Shown piece by piece: positions 25,079 through 33,611 of a stretch of 64,000 nt of DNA (position 1 is the stretch's first letter; each line of letters opens with the position of its first letter). The translations under genes and the position numbers were made by a program. The DNA comes from Desulfocarbo sp964620595 (GTDB lineage: Bacteria; Desulfobacterota; Desulfarculia; Desulfarculales; Desulfarculaceae), in contig CAZUHP010000007.1 of assembly GCA_964620595.1 (NCBI GenBank), forward strand, positions 31,992 to 95,991, given 5' to 3'. The notes beneath the pieces were generated by a model that was not told the origin of the DNA, ran no database searches, and worked only from the letters and a program-made list of their open reading frames with translations.

Positions 25079-26431
25079 TCAGGCCGCGTTGGGTACCGTC
25101 TGCCCCTCGGCCAGCTCTGCCCGCAGGTCGTGGAAGTAGCTTTCCAGAAAGCGGGCGGTCGCCAGGTTGAGCCAGGCGAAGAGGCCGCTGGCCAGCTCCA
25201 GGGTGTCGCCGCCCTGGCGCAGCTCCGCGTGGAGCTGCCGCACCGTCCTGGTGACCTCTTGCCAGGCCGCGGGCAGCTCCCCGGCCCCGGGAGGCAGGAG
25301 CAGGCGCGGCCGGCGCTCCATCCGGCGCAACCGGCTCCAGACCGCCTCGGCGAACACCCGCAGCTTGGCCGGCTCGTACACCTTGCGGCCGATGAGCCAG
25401 CGGGCGGGATGGTCTTCCAGGCCCAGGGCCACCAGCCGGGTGTTGCTCACCTGGCGCTTCAAGTCCCGCAGCCAGAGCCGCGCCGCCCGTCCCTGGAGCG
25501 TCTCCCCCCCGGCGGCGGAGGCGGCCGCCGCCCCTTTTCGCTCCGGCAGGTCCCAATAGATGGCGTCGGCCACCAGGAGGTTGGCCCGGGGAAAGTGGGG
25601 GTGCTCGAAGTGGGGACCGAACAGGTAGCACACGCCCTGGCCCAGCCGGGCCCGCAGCACCGCCGCCCGCTGCAAGAGGGTTTCGGCCGCCAGCTCGGGG
25701 TCGGTCAGGAAACGGGTGCGGCTGGTGAAGCTCTGGTAGCGGGCCAGCACCATCTCCACCTGGGGGGTCACCATGGCCGGCCCGCCATAGAGGGGCGCCT
25801 CGAACTCGCCCGCCCCGGTCCAGGGCGGGCGGCCGCAGCCCACCAGGCGCACCGCCTCCCGCACCGGGTGATAGACAAAGGAACAGCCGTAGGGGGTGCA
25901 GAACTTCTCCGGCAGGTCGCTGGCCCGGGGCAGGTGGCGGCTCAGGTTGGTGATCTTGGCCGGCACCCAGTTGAACAGGTTGAGGGGTTCCTTGCTGGAG
26001 TTGAGGGGCAGATAGGCCCCGGCGCAAGAGCCCAGGTACAGGCCCCCCTCCTTGATGAAGGCTTCCAGGGCCCGGGCCCCCTGCCCGCCCATGGCTGCGG
26101 CCAGGCCAAAGGTGTCGCCGCCGCTTATGGCCAGAAGGTCCCGGCCGGCCAGGTCGCCGGCGGCGAGCCCGTCCTGGTCCAGGAAGGCCAGGTCGTACAG
26201 GCCCAGGCGCTCGAAGAGCTGGGCGAACCACAGCCAGGAGTGGGAGCTGCCGCGGCCCACATAGACGGCCAGGCGGGGGTAGCGGACGTTGCCCTGGCCG
26301 CCCCCCTTGTCACCACCCCGGCGGACGGCGGGGGCTTGGCTCCTCGGTGCGCTTCCATTGCGCCCCCCGTCGCGCCCCCCGCCCCTTGCCAGGCGCAGGT
26401 TGTAGCTGCGGTATGCCTGATAGAAGTCCAT
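25079..26431 (-). CDS. BPL_N-domain (glutamine amidotransferase-like) protein
   Basis: A 450-residue protein whose core resembles the biotin-protein-ligase N-terminal-like domain. RLAVYVGRGSSHSWLWF, ISGGDTFGL and the nucleophile elbow GSCAGAYLPLNSS are visible, and GPAMVTPQVEMV and LFGPHFEHPHFP follow. It is not an obvious ligase. Residues 16-48 are a Gly/Arg-rich low-complexity stretch, encoded by a G-rich repeat, between MDFYQAYRSYNLRLAR and GNVRYPRLA. The C-terminal 170 residues are helical and unassigned. It lies between the AOR-like gene and the cytochromes on one strand. Confidence 0.65.
   Translation of the reverse strand: MDFYQAYRSYNLRLARGGGRDGGRNGSAPRSQAPAVRRGGDKGGGQGNVRYPRLAVYVGRGSSHSWLWFAQLFERLGLYDLAFLDQDGLAAGDLAGRDLLAISGGDTFGLAAAMGGQGARALEAFIKEGGLYLGSCAGAYLPLNSSKEPLNLFNWVPAKITNLSRHLPRASDLPEKFCTPYGCSFVYHPVREAVRLVGCGRPPWTGAGEFEAPLYGGPAMVTPQVEMVLARYQSFTSRTRFLTDPELAAETLLQRAAVLRARLGQGVCYLFGPHFEHPHFPRANLLVADAIYWDLPERKGAAAASAAGGETLQGRAARLWLRDLKRQVSNTRLVALGLEDHPARWLIGRKVYEPAKLRVFAEAVWSRLRRMERRPRLLLPPGAGELPAAWQEVTRTVRQLHAELRQGGDTLELASGLFAWLNLATARFLESYFHDLRAELAEGQTVPNAA
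26310..26390. repeat. C/G-rich repeat inside the BPL_N coding region
   Basis: Plus-strand CGCCCCCCGTCGCGCCCCCC and neighbouring C runs, in sense with G runs of the minus-strand gene. It encodes the Gly/Arg-rich insertion near the N-terminus. Confidence 0.65.
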
Positions 26432-26457
26432 GCTTCACTAGGTTGAAACCTGGCTCC

Positions 26458-27744
26458 TCAGCCGCTGATGGCCGCCACCACCGAGTCCAGGGTGTCCTGG
26501 GTGATATCCAGCCCCGTGCCCAGGGCCGCCAACTCCACCAGCGCCTCTTCGCTGATCTCCGGCGCCATGAGGGCGAAGATGGGGTCGATGCCGAACACAT
26601 GAGCCACGGCCATGCGCCGTTGCCAGGCCCCCTCGTCCGGGGCCAGGCCCTGGGGCGCCCAGGGGCTGAAAGGTCCGGCCAGTCCTTCCACCGGTCCGCT
26701 TATGCCCTCCAAGGCGGCCTGGATGTCTGCGGCGGAGGTCTTGCCCTGGGCCTGGCAGACCTTGGCCACGGCCACCGCGTCCAGACCTTCCTTGGCGCAG
26801 GCCTTTATCACCGCGCCCGCCTCGGCCACCGAAAGGCCCATGGCCCGCAACACCCCGGCCGCGGCGGGATCGCCCAGGAGCACCCCGGGCTCTTCCTGGG
26901 CCGGCTCGGCCAGGGTCTTGGGGTCCTCGTCCAGGTAGAGGAAGGTGTTGTAGGCAAAGGGGGTGTTGAAGGAGGCGTGGTGGCGGTGCACCAGGGGCTC
27001 CAGCCAGGCGGCGTAGTCCTCATGGCCCAGGGCGGCGCCCAGGTCGCCCTGGCCCTGGCGGCCTCCCCAGGCCCCGGCCTTGACCGCCTGGAGCAGCTCC
27101 AGGCAGCGGGAGACGAAATCCTCCTCCTCGGCGATCTCCAAAAGGCCCATGCCCCGCAGGGCCAGGAGCTGGAGGTTCTTGCCGGCCATGAGCCCGGCCA
27201 GGCCGAAGCGGTCGCCGCTGGCCCACTCGTTTATCATCACCTGGGCCAGGTCCGACCCGCGGCGGGCGGCCGGGCCGGCGCCCAGCACCTGGATGAGGTC
27301 GTCACCCATGCGCTGGCGCACCGCGCTCACCGCCTGCCACACGTCGCTGCCGGCCAGGTCCCCGGCCGGCTCGATATCGGCGATGCCGTCGTGGATCCAG
27401 AGGAACACCGGCTCGGCGGCCTTGCCGGTTATCACCAGGTAGTCGAAGCCCGAGTACTTGATCTCCTGGCCCGCGTACTGGGTCAGGGGTGCGTGGACCA
27501 GACCGCCGGTCAGGGGGCTCTTGGCGGTGAGCACCGCCAGGGAGGACGCCGGGGTCATGGTTCCGGTCAAAAGGCCGGCGCCCAGCACCAGGGGGTCCTG
27601 GTCCTGGTAGCGCTCGTACAGGGCGGCGGTTATGCCCGCGCCGCCGATGTGCTGGGAAACCAGCTCCTCGCTGAGTTCGTCCTCGCTCACCTCGCCGGAG
27701 GCCAGGTCGATGACTGCCACCTTGTCGGAACAGAGAAACTCCAT
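26458..27744 (-). CDS. AOR-family paralogue lacking the iron-sulfur cysteines
   Basis: A 428-residue protein whose N-terminal 200 residues resemble the aldehyde:ferredoxin oxidoreductase at 7736: QHIGGAGITAAL, LVLGAGLLTGTMTPASS, TAKSPLTGGLVHAPL and GFDYLVITGKAAEP. It is about 150 residues shorter than AOR and has no CXXXCXXXC cluster motif; its few cysteines are scattered. It is therefore unlikely to carry the usual cluster and may be a scaffold, chaperone or divergent pterin-binding subunit. It follows a ferredoxin gene, as catalytic AORs often do. The reading frame is open and clean, so it is not obviously a pseudogene. Confidence 0.7.
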   Translation of the reverse strand: MEFLCSDKVAVIDLASGEVSEDELSEELVSQHIGGAGITAALYERYQDQDPLVLGAGLLTGTMTPASSLAVLTAKSPLTGGLVHAPLTQYAGQEIKYSGFDYLVITGKAAEPVFLWIHDGIADIEPAGDLAGSDVWQAVSAVRQRMGDDLIQVLGAGPAARRGSDLAQVMINEWASGDRFGLAGLMAGKNLQLLALRGMGLLEIAEEEDFVSRCLELLQAVKAGAWGGRQGQGDLGAALGHEDYAAWLEPLVHRHHASFNTPFAYNTFLYLDEDPKTLAEPAQEEPGVLLGDPAAAGVLRAMGLSVAEAGAVIKACAKEGLDAVAVAKVCQAQGKTSAADIQAALEGISGPVEGLAGPFSPWAPQGLAPDEGAWQRRMAVAHVFGIDPIFALMAPEISEEALVELAALGTGLDITQDTLDSVVAAISG

Positions 27745-27801
27745 AACCTTTCCCCTTGGATCGGCCCACCGCGGCCAGGCGGGGGCGGATAGCCGGTTGG
27801 G

Positions 27802-28155
27802 TTACTCCTGGTAAACCGCTTCCACCGGGCAGGCCTGGATGCACAGGGGCCCGTCCTCGCGGTCTTCGCAAAGGTCGCAGGCCTCGCGCAGCAGCATGGG
27901 CTTGGCCGAGGCGTCGCCGCCGCCCTGGTCCTCGTCCGCCGCGCCGATGCGCTTGACCTCCAGCCCCTCGGGCCGGGCGATCACCAGCTCTTCTTCCTCT
28001 TTGAGGACCACGCCCAGGTAGTCTTTGCGCTCCTTGGGGCGGTAGACCACCATACAAGAGGAAAGCAGGGCAAAGGCGTCGTCGCGGTGGTAGCCGCAGG
28101 CCAGTTCGCAGGCCATGCAGGCGGTGCACTTTTCTGGATCGATTCTGATACCCAT
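27802..28155 (-). CDS. Ferredoxin-type 4Fe-4S protein
   Basis: A 117-residue protein with CTACMACELACG at residues 10-21 and CDLCEDREDGPLCIQACP near the C-terminus. The cysteine count allows two 4Fe-4S clusters, in the arrangement of the electron-transfer subunits found beside AOR enzymes. A 50-residue central insert (VVYRPKERKDYLGVVLKEEE) separates the cluster-binding halves. The ATG at 28155 has GAGG six bases upstream. It is the first gene of the minus-strand run leading to the AOR-like protein. Confidence 0.85.
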   Translation of the reverse strand: MGIRIDPEKCTACMACELACGYHRDDAFALLSSCMVVYRPKERKDYLGVVLKEEEELVIARPEGLEVKRIGAADEDQGGGDASAKPMLLREACDLCEDREDGPLCIQACPVEAVYQE

Positions 28156-28530
28156 GGGTTACCTCGCCGGAAAGAGGTAAGGACTATAATGGGTTATGCC
28201 TATAAACCCCGTTTTGGTCCCTTTAGGCTCTGGGCCTGCGGGTCCGCTTGCCGCCGCGGGGTTTGATTCCATGGGGGCCATTCTATCCACAAGCACCACG
28301 GGCAAGTCAACCCAAAAATTATAATTAATATAATAATTAGAACCCGAGATTCGCCCAAATGGCTCAAACCGGGAGCTTGCGCAATTGTGCTCAAGGTGTT
28401 GCCCGCAAGCTGCGCGCGCCGGGCTTGTGCGGATAATTATTTATATATATTAATAATATTGGCCTAATTTTCCACAAGGCGGCCAGGGGGCCTGGCGGGC
28501 CTGGAGAAGGGGGGTAATGGAATCCACATA

Positions 28531-28544
28531 AATATTATAATATT
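28531..28544. promoter_or_regulatory. Perfect 14-bp palindrome, operator candidate
   Basis: AATATTATAATATT is its own reverse complement and ends four bases before the -35 box of the GntR promoter, a good position for autoregulation. Confidence 0.5.
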
Positions 28545-28548
28545 TTTC

Positions 28549-28578
28549 TTGACAATGACCTCCCCGACTTTTTATAAA
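28549..28578 (+). promoter_or_regulatory. Promoter of the GntR-family regulator
   Basis: TTGACA at 28549-28554, an 18-base spacer and TATAAA at 28573-28578 (or TTATAA with 17). It leaves about 100 bases of leader before the start at 28685. Confidence 0.7.
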
Positions 28579-28684
28579 GGCACAAGACCACCCCCAAGAG
28601 TTCTCAAAACCTTCTGGCCAGCCCCCGAACGGGGCCCTGAACGGGCCTGTAGAGGGCGGCCACAAATAAACGTAAAGATATCGG

Positions 28685-29605
28685 ATGTTTGAAGCAGCAA
28701 CCAAAACCGAGAAAGTATCTGACCGAATAATCGAGCAGATCAGGGACGCCGTGTTGAGCGGGCGGGTCAAGCCGGGGGACCGGCTGGCCTCGGAAAAGGA
28801 ACTCATCACCCAGTTCGGGGTCTCCAAGGCCACCATGCGGGAGGCGCTCAGGGTCTTGGAGGCCATGGGCCTGGTGGAGATACGCAAAGGCACCCAGGGA
28901 GGGGTGTTCGTGGCCGAGGTGGACATGAGGACCACCGTGCACAGCATCATGAACTTCCTCCACTTCAAGGCGGTCTCCGTGCGCGAGATCACCATGCTGC
29001 GTTTCATGATCGAGCCCTCGGTGGCCCACCTGGCCGCCCTGGTGCGCAGCGAGGAAGACATAGAGCGGCTCACCGCCATGGTGCGGCACAGCGGGGACGA
29101 GAAGGTGATCGTCCTGGGCAAGGAGATCAGCTTCCATCGCTACCTGGCCCGCATGACCGGCAATCCCCTGCTCATCCTCATCATGGACTTTCTGGACAAC
29201 CTGCTCAGGGACCTGAAGGAACAGTTGAACCTGTCGCCGGAGTTCTACGAGCAGGTCAAGGTGTCCCACCAGCGGATACTCGAGTGCATGATCGCCGAGG
29301 ACTGCGTGGGCGCCCGCCGCGAGATGGCCGCCGACCTCTTGAACGTGGGGGATCACATGGCCAAGGCCACCGGCGATCCCCCCTTCGACCCGGCCATGCT
29401 GGGCTTCAGCCGGGCGGCCCTGTACCAGGGCGGCGGCGGCCAGGGTCTGGATATCGCGGCCGCCGGACTTTCCCCCGAGCTGGTGGCGGATCCTTCCGGC
29501 AAACCGGTGGACCCCGAGGTCTTGCGGCGGGGGATGCTCTTGCGTCGCCTGGGCTCCGGCGACTTGTACCTGCTGGTGCCCAAGGAAGAGGACGCCGAGG
29601 AATAG
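28685..29605 (+). CDS. GntR-family (FadR subfamily) transcriptional regulator
   Basis: A 306-residue regulator. Residues 10-75 are the winged helix (RIIEQIRDAVLSGRVKPGDRL, SKATMREALRVLEAMGLVEI). Residues 95-230 fit the FCD ligand domain, with Arg and His residues in FHRYLARMTGN and VSHQRILECM placed for metal or carboxylate binding. An extra 60-residue C-terminal segment, unusual in FadR-type proteins, follows the FCD domain. It precedes the aldehyde dehydrogenase gene in the same direction. FadR/FCD regulators usually sense organic acids, fitting control of the catabolic cluster downstream; this is inference. Confidence 0.88.
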   Translation: MFEAATKTEKVSDRIIEQIRDAVLSGRVKPGDRLASEKELITQFGVSKATMREALRVLEAMGLVEIRKGTQGGVFVAEVDMRTTVHSIMNFLHFKAVSVREITMLRFMIEPSVAHLAALVRSEEDIERLTAMVRHSGDEKVIVLGKEISFHRYLARMTGNPLLILIMDFLDNLLRDLKEQLNLSPEFYEQVKVSHQRILECMIAEDCVGARREMAADLLNVGDHMAKATGDPPFDPAMLGFSRAALYQGGGGQGLDIAAAGLSPELVADPSGKPVDPEVLRRGMLLRRLGSGDLYLLVPKEEDAEE

Positions 29606-29608
29606 GCA

Positions 29609-29631
29609 CCCGGCCCCCTGGCGGGTTTTTT
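29609..29631 (+). terminator. Possible weak intrinsic terminator after the regulator gene
   Basis: A short CCCGGC/GGCGGG stem with a mismatch followed by six T. The following ALDH gene has its own ribosome site 60 bases downstream. Confidence 0.4.
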
Positions 29632-29686
29632 ACATCGAAATAATTCCACGTCCCGCCATGTGCGGCGGATTGGGAGGTTAGCTGAA

Positions 29687-31177
29687 ATGGCTCTGTTGGA
29701 AGCACCCATCAAAGGCCAGCCAAAGGCTTTGAACTACGTGGGCGGCGAGTGGTTGGAGTCCAAGGGTGAGCACATCGACGTGGTCAACCCGGCCACCATG
29801 GAGAAGATAGGCGAGGTGGGCATCTCCACCAAGGAGGAGATAGACCAGGCGGTGCAGGCCGCCAAGGAGGCCTACCACGACTGGCGGCGGACCCCGGCGG
29901 TCACCCGTTGCCGCTACCTCTTCCGCCTGCTCAACCTCTTGGAGGAAAACTTCGAGGAACTCTCCCGGGTCCAGACCCAGGAGCACGGCAAGTGCATCGA
30001 CGAGTCCCGCGGCGAGACCCGGCGGGGCATCGAGAACGTGGAGGTGGCCTGCGGCATCCCCACCCTCATGATGGGCGACTCCAGCGAGGACATCGCCAGC
30101 GGCATCGATGAATACCTGATCCGGGTGCCCCTGGGCGTGTTCGGGGTCATCGGGCCCTTCAACTTCCCCTTCATGATCCCGCTGTGGTCGGCGCCCTACG
30201 CGGTGGCCACCGGCAACACGGTGGTGGTCAAGCCCTCCAGCGAGGTGCCTTTCAGCCAGACCAAGATCGCCGAGCTGGTGGAGGAGGCCGGCTTCCCGCC
30301 CGGGGTGTGGAACATGGTCCACGGCGGCCGCACCGTGGTGGGCGGCATGCTGGAGCATCCCGACATCGAGGGCATCACCTTCGTGGGCTCCACCCCGGTC
30401 ATGGAAGACGTGATCTACCCGGGCTGCGGCAAGACCGGCAAGCGCTGCATCGCCCAGGGCGGCGCGGCCAACATCCTGGTGGTCATGCCGGACGCCAACA
30501 TAGACGGCACCGTGGCCGCCTTCCTGACCTCCTTCTTCGGCAACGCGGGCCAGCGCTGCCTGGCCGGGCAGACCGCGGTGATCGTGGGCGACGACGACAA
30601 GTTCTACGACGAGTTCATGACCAAGATGCGCGAGCGGGCCGCGGCCATCAAGATCGGCAACGGCCTGGACGAATCCGTGCAGATGGGGCCCCTGCGGGAC
30701 AAGTCCAAGAAGGAGAACGTGCTCCGCTACATCGAGATAGGCGAAAAGGAAGGCGCCAAGATCACCCTGGACGGACGCAAGCCCGAGGTCCAGGGCGGGC
30801 TGCCCGAGGACTGCTTCCTGGGGCCCACCATCATGGAGAACTGCGACCGCTCCATGCGCATCGTGCGCGAGGAGATATTCGGGCCCACCATGAACGTGAT
30901 CCGGGCCAAGACCCTGGAAGAGGCCATCGAGATCTGCAACGAGAGCCCCTACCACAACGGGCACGCCATCTTCACCAGCAACGGCAAGTATGCCCGCCAG
31001 TTCCAGTACGACGTGATCAGCGGCAACGTGGGCATCAACATCGGCATCGTGGCCCCCATGGCCTTCTATCCCTTCAGCGGCATGAAGGGTTCCTTCATGG
31101 GCATCTTGCATACCCAGGGGAAAGAGGCGGTGCGCTTCTTCACCGAAAGCAAGGTTTGCATCCACCGCTGGCTGTAG
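29687..31177 (+). CDS. Aldehyde dehydrogenase, MmsA-like (possibly CoA-acylating)
   Basis: A 496-residue NAD-dependent aldehyde dehydrogenase. GPFNFPFMIPLWSAPYAVATGNTVVVKPSSE and the nucleophile segment FGNAGQRCLAGQ match methylmalonate/malonate semialdehyde dehydrogenase, in which the usual general-base glutamate region is replaced; here it reads QGGAANILVVMPDAN. MmsA-type enzymes release acyl-CoA products, so acetyl-CoA or propionyl-CoA formation is possible. The ATG at 29687 has GGGAGG upstream; the frame opens nine codons earlier. It begins the plus-strand cluster that ends with the corrinoid methyltransferases. Confidence 0.87.
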   Translation: MALLEAPIKGQPKALNYVGGEWLESKGEHIDVVNPATMEKIGEVGISTKEEIDQAVQAAKEAYHDWRRTPAVTRCRYLFRLLNLLEENFEELSRVQTQEHGKCIDESRGETRRGIENVEVACGIPTLMMGDSSEDIASGIDEYLIRVPLGVFGVIGPFNFPFMIPLWSAPYAVATGNTVVVKPSSEVPFSQTKIAELVEEAGFPPGVWNMVHGGRTVVGGMLEHPDIEGITFVGSTPVMEDVIYPGCGKTGKRCIAQGGAANILVVMPDANIDGTVAAFLTSFFGNAGQRCLAGQTAVIVGDDDKFYDEFMTKMRERAAAIKIGNGLDESVQMGPLRDKSKKENVLRYIEIGEKEGAKITLDGRKPEVQGGLPEDCFLGPTIMENCDRSMRIVREEIFGPTMNVIRAKTLEEAIEICNESPYHNGHAIFTSNGKYARQFQYDVISGNVGINIGIVAPMAFYPFSGMKGSFMGILHTQGKEAVRFFTESKVCIHRWL

Positions 31178-31211
31178 GCCGCGTCCGGCGAGTGGTCAAA
31201 AGGGGAATGAT

Positions 31212-31643
31212 ATGAAGCTTAGCACCGCATCGGAAACCTTGAGTTTCATCCGGGAGCTGGAAGAGAAACTGGCCGGGTTCTACGAGGAGCTGGCCAAGCG
31301 TTTCCCCCAGCACGCGGGTGACTTCGAGACGTTTGCCAAGGAAAACCGCAAGTACAACAAGCAGATCCAGATGGCCTACCAGTCGGTGATAACCGACGCC
31401 ATAGAGGGCTGCTACGCGTTCGACCTGGATCCGGCGGAATACGCCATTGACACCGAGCTGCCCGCGGATGCGGACCTGAAGTCCGCGGTGGCCAAGGCCC
31501 TGGCGGCCGAGGAGAAGATCACGGCCATCTACTCCACCGGCGCCGAGCAATCCGGATCGCTTTTGGCGGACGTGCCCCGCAACTTCAAGATCGTGCTCCG
31601 CAAGCGGGGGCCCCGCATGGAGAAGCTGAAGTCCTTGACTTAA
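31212..31643 (+). CDS. Ferritin-like/rubrerythrin-related small protein
   Basis: A 143-residue protein of mainly helical composition. FIRELEEKLAGFYEELAKRFPQHAGDFETFAKENRKYNKQI resembles the first helices of the rubrerythrin/ferritin-like fold, and AVAKALAAEEKITAIYSTGAEQS the later ones. The ExxH pairs that bind the di-iron site in rubrerythrin are not evident, so metal binding is doubtful. It starts 34 bases after the aldehyde dehydrogenase and is followed by a strong hairpin. Its role in the cluster is unknown. Confidence 0.6.
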   Translation: MKLSTASETLSFIRELEEKLAGFYEELAKRFPQHAGDFETFAKENRKYNKQIQMAYQSVITDAIEGCYAFDLDPAEYAIDTELPADADLKSAVAKALAAEEKITAIYSTGAEQSGSLLADVPRNFKIVLRKRGPRMEKLKSLT

Positions 31644-31702
31644 AGGGGGGGAGCCCCGGGCCGGAAGCTAGGGAGGCCGGCCCGGGGACGCCTGCCCCCT
31701 TT
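31643..31702 (+). terminator. Long two-stage hairpin after the ferritin-like gene
   Basis: A perfect 11-bp stem (CCCCGGGCCGG at 31654-31664 with CCGGCCCGGGG at 31677-31687) inside an outer AAAGGGGG/CCCCCTTT stem. Only a short T run follows, so it could be a terminator or an mRNA-stabilising structure. Confidence 0.6.
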
Positions 31703-32141
31703 GGAGGCCGGCCCTTCCGGCCCGAGCAACTCGTTGAACGCATCCTGATAGGCAGGGAGGACACCCGGACCGGCTTTTGACCTCGCACCCGCCACAGCGG
31801 GTGGCTCCACGCCCCGGCGTGGATGACGAGAAGACAGCCCTGGGGCCGCCGACGGCGCCCGCGGGGCCTGAATCGGGAGGGTGACAAACATGTCCGCCAG
31901 GACTGCCCCAGCCCCGCACGTGCCGGCCCGGGCCGGTCTGCGACCCGCGCCAGGCAGGGTTGGGCCGCCTCCATCTCTCTTTGCTCATCACCAGCAAGCC
32001 ACTGCCAGCGCCAGGGGTTGCCCTGGCCGAATCTGCCGGGCCGGCCCGCCCGCCGAGCCGGAAACCCGGCCGCCGGGCAAGTGTGCCCAGGGCGGAGGTT
32101 TGCCCGTCTTATTGCGCACCCCTTAGCGCGAGGAGGTTGCT
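31703..32141. other. Gene-free gap before the GlcD-type gene
   Basis: About 440 bases with no credible coding region; open frames lack ribosome sites and similarity. Small GC hairpins occur at 31703-31725 and 31796-31828. No promoter match was convincing. An AGGAGG site at the very end belongs to the next gene. Confidence 0.4.
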
Positions 32142-33581
32142 ATGGCAACGGCCACGGCCAAGAAAATCGACCCCGTCTTGCAGGAACTCGCCTCCATTGT
32201 GGGCGAGGACAACGCTTCCAACGCCAAGCACATACGCTACGCCTACTCCTACGACCTCTCCTTCGTGGAACCCAAGCTGCCCGACTACGTGGTCATGGCC
32301 ACCACGGTGGAACAGATCCAGGAAATCCTGCGCTTTGCCAACCGGGAGAAGATCCCGGTGGTGCCCTACACCGCCGGCACCAACATCGGCGGCCTGACCA
32401 TCCCCGAGCGGGGAGGCATCCTCCTGGACCTGAAGCGCATGAACCGCATCCTGGACATCGACCCCCTGGACGGGGTGGCGGTGATCGAGCCCGGGGTGTC
32501 CCATGCCCAACTGGCCGCCGCCCTGGGCAAGCACGGCCTGCGCTTCGGCTGGCCGGTGGGGCCGCCCTCGGCCTCGGTCAGCTCCTGCGCCATCAGCCAC
32601 GGCATCGGCGGCCTGAACGCGCGCTACGGCCTGCAGAGCCAGGAGATAACCTCCATGGAGGTGGTGCTGCCCACCGGCGAGCTGGTGCGGGTGGGGTCCT
32701 GCGCCATCCAGGAGAACTCCTGGCACAGCACCCTGCCCCTGCCCAAGCTGGACGGCCTGTTCAAGGGATGGCTGGGCTCCACCGGGGTGGTGACCAAGCT
32801 GGGGGTCAACGTGCACCCCGCCCCGCCCCTGCTCAAGATATTCACCGTGTCCTGCGAGACCGTGGAGGACATGTACTCCTACATGTTCAATCTCAGCAAC
32901 TACGAGATCTGCGACGATTTGACCGCGGTGAGCTGGTGGCTCAGCCAGGTGCCCATCCCCTATCCCTACAAGCCCAAGCCCGACGACGCCGCCGAGTGGA
33001 ACAGCTACGCCACCACCTACTCCTGGACTGAGAAGGAGCAAGAGGCCCGCGAGGAAATCTGGCAGAAGGTGGTGGAGGAGGAGCAGAAAAAGGGCTCCAG
33101 CCTGAAAGTGACCCATTACCCGGAAGAGGCCCTGCGCGGCCGCACCCAGCTTCCCAGCCAGGTGGTGGGCTCCACCAAGAACTACTGCAAGCAGGGCGGC
33201 GCCGGCATCTCCTGGCCGGGCACCTTCACCCCGGCCAAAAAGTGGGCCCCGGTGTACAACCGCTGGAAGGAAATCCTCATCGAGCACAATCTCTCTCCCT
33301 CGGTTCGCATGAGCATGTACCGCGGCGTCCACTACGGCATGCTGCGGGCCATGATCCCCTTCAACAAGGAAAACCCCGAGGAGACCGAGAACGCCCGCCA
33401 GGCCATCGTGGAATGCCTCCGGGTGGATCTGGACGAGGGCGGCATCCCCTACAAGCCGCCGGTGGACTTCGCCAAGGAGATAAACGCCAGGGCCAACCAG
33501 GGCTATCTGATGCTCTTGAAACGCATAAAGGAATTCCTGGACCCCAACGACATTATGAACCCGGGCAAGCTTGGCTTTTAG
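32142..33581 (+). CDS. FAD-linked oxidase, GlcD/D-lactate dehydrogenase type
   Basis: A 479-residue flavoprotein of the VAO/PCMH family. FAD-binding features are PVVPYTAGTNIGGLTIPERGGILLDL, GPPSASVSSCAISHGIGGLNARYG and GWLGSTGVVTKLGV; the C-terminus ends in LDPNDIMNPGKLGF, typical of GlcD/Dld enzymes. These oxidise 2-hydroxy acids or aromatic alcohols and pass electrons to an iron-sulfur partner. The middle (residues 235-330) diverges from classic GlcD. AGGAGG precedes the ATG. The partner follows 30 bases downstream. Confidence 0.83.
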   Translation: MATATAKKIDPVLQELASIVGEDNASNAKHIRYAYSYDLSFVEPKLPDYVVMATTVEQIQEILRFANREKIPVVPYTAGTNIGGLTIPERGGILLDLKRMNRILDIDPLDGVAVIEPGVSHAQLAAALGKHGLRFGWPVGPPSASVSSCAISHGIGGLNARYGLQSQEITSMEVVLPTGELVRVGSCAIQENSWHSTLPLPKLDGLFKGWLGSTGVVTKLGVNVHPAPPLLKIFTVSCETVEDMYSYMFNLSNYEICDDLTAVSWWLSQVPIPYPYKPKPDDAAEWNSYATTYSWTEKEQEAREEIWQKVVEEEQKKGSSLKVTHYPEEALRGRTQLPSQVVGSTKNYCKQGGAGISWPGTFTPAKKWAPVYNRWKEILIEHNLSPSVRMSMYRGVHYGMLRAMIPFNKENPEETENARQAIVECLRVDLDEGGIPYKPPVDFAKEINARANQGYLMLLKRIKEFLDPNDIMNPGKLGF

Positions 33582-33611
33582 GCGCCCTGGCGTAGCGAGG
33601 AGGTCTTGATC

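Larger units (their letters stand above)
28156..28684. promoter_or_regulatory. AT-rich divergent control region
   Basis: About 530 bases between the ferredoxin gene and the GntR gene. It is strikingly AT-rich for this genome and holds several dyads: AATTAT/ATAATT arms at 28317-28338, an AT dyad around 28436-28460, a CTTGTG/CACAAG pair at 28424 and 28473, and a perfect palindrome at 28531-28544. No gene is seen. It probably controls both divergent units. Confidence 0.6.

Noticed and set aside
26458..27744. AOR-like gene as a simple pseudogene
   Set aside because: The frame is clean over 428 codons with its own ribosome site and start.
31703..32141. Open frame overlapping the gap as a gene
   Set aside because: Composition is shadow-like and there is no ribosome site or family pattern.
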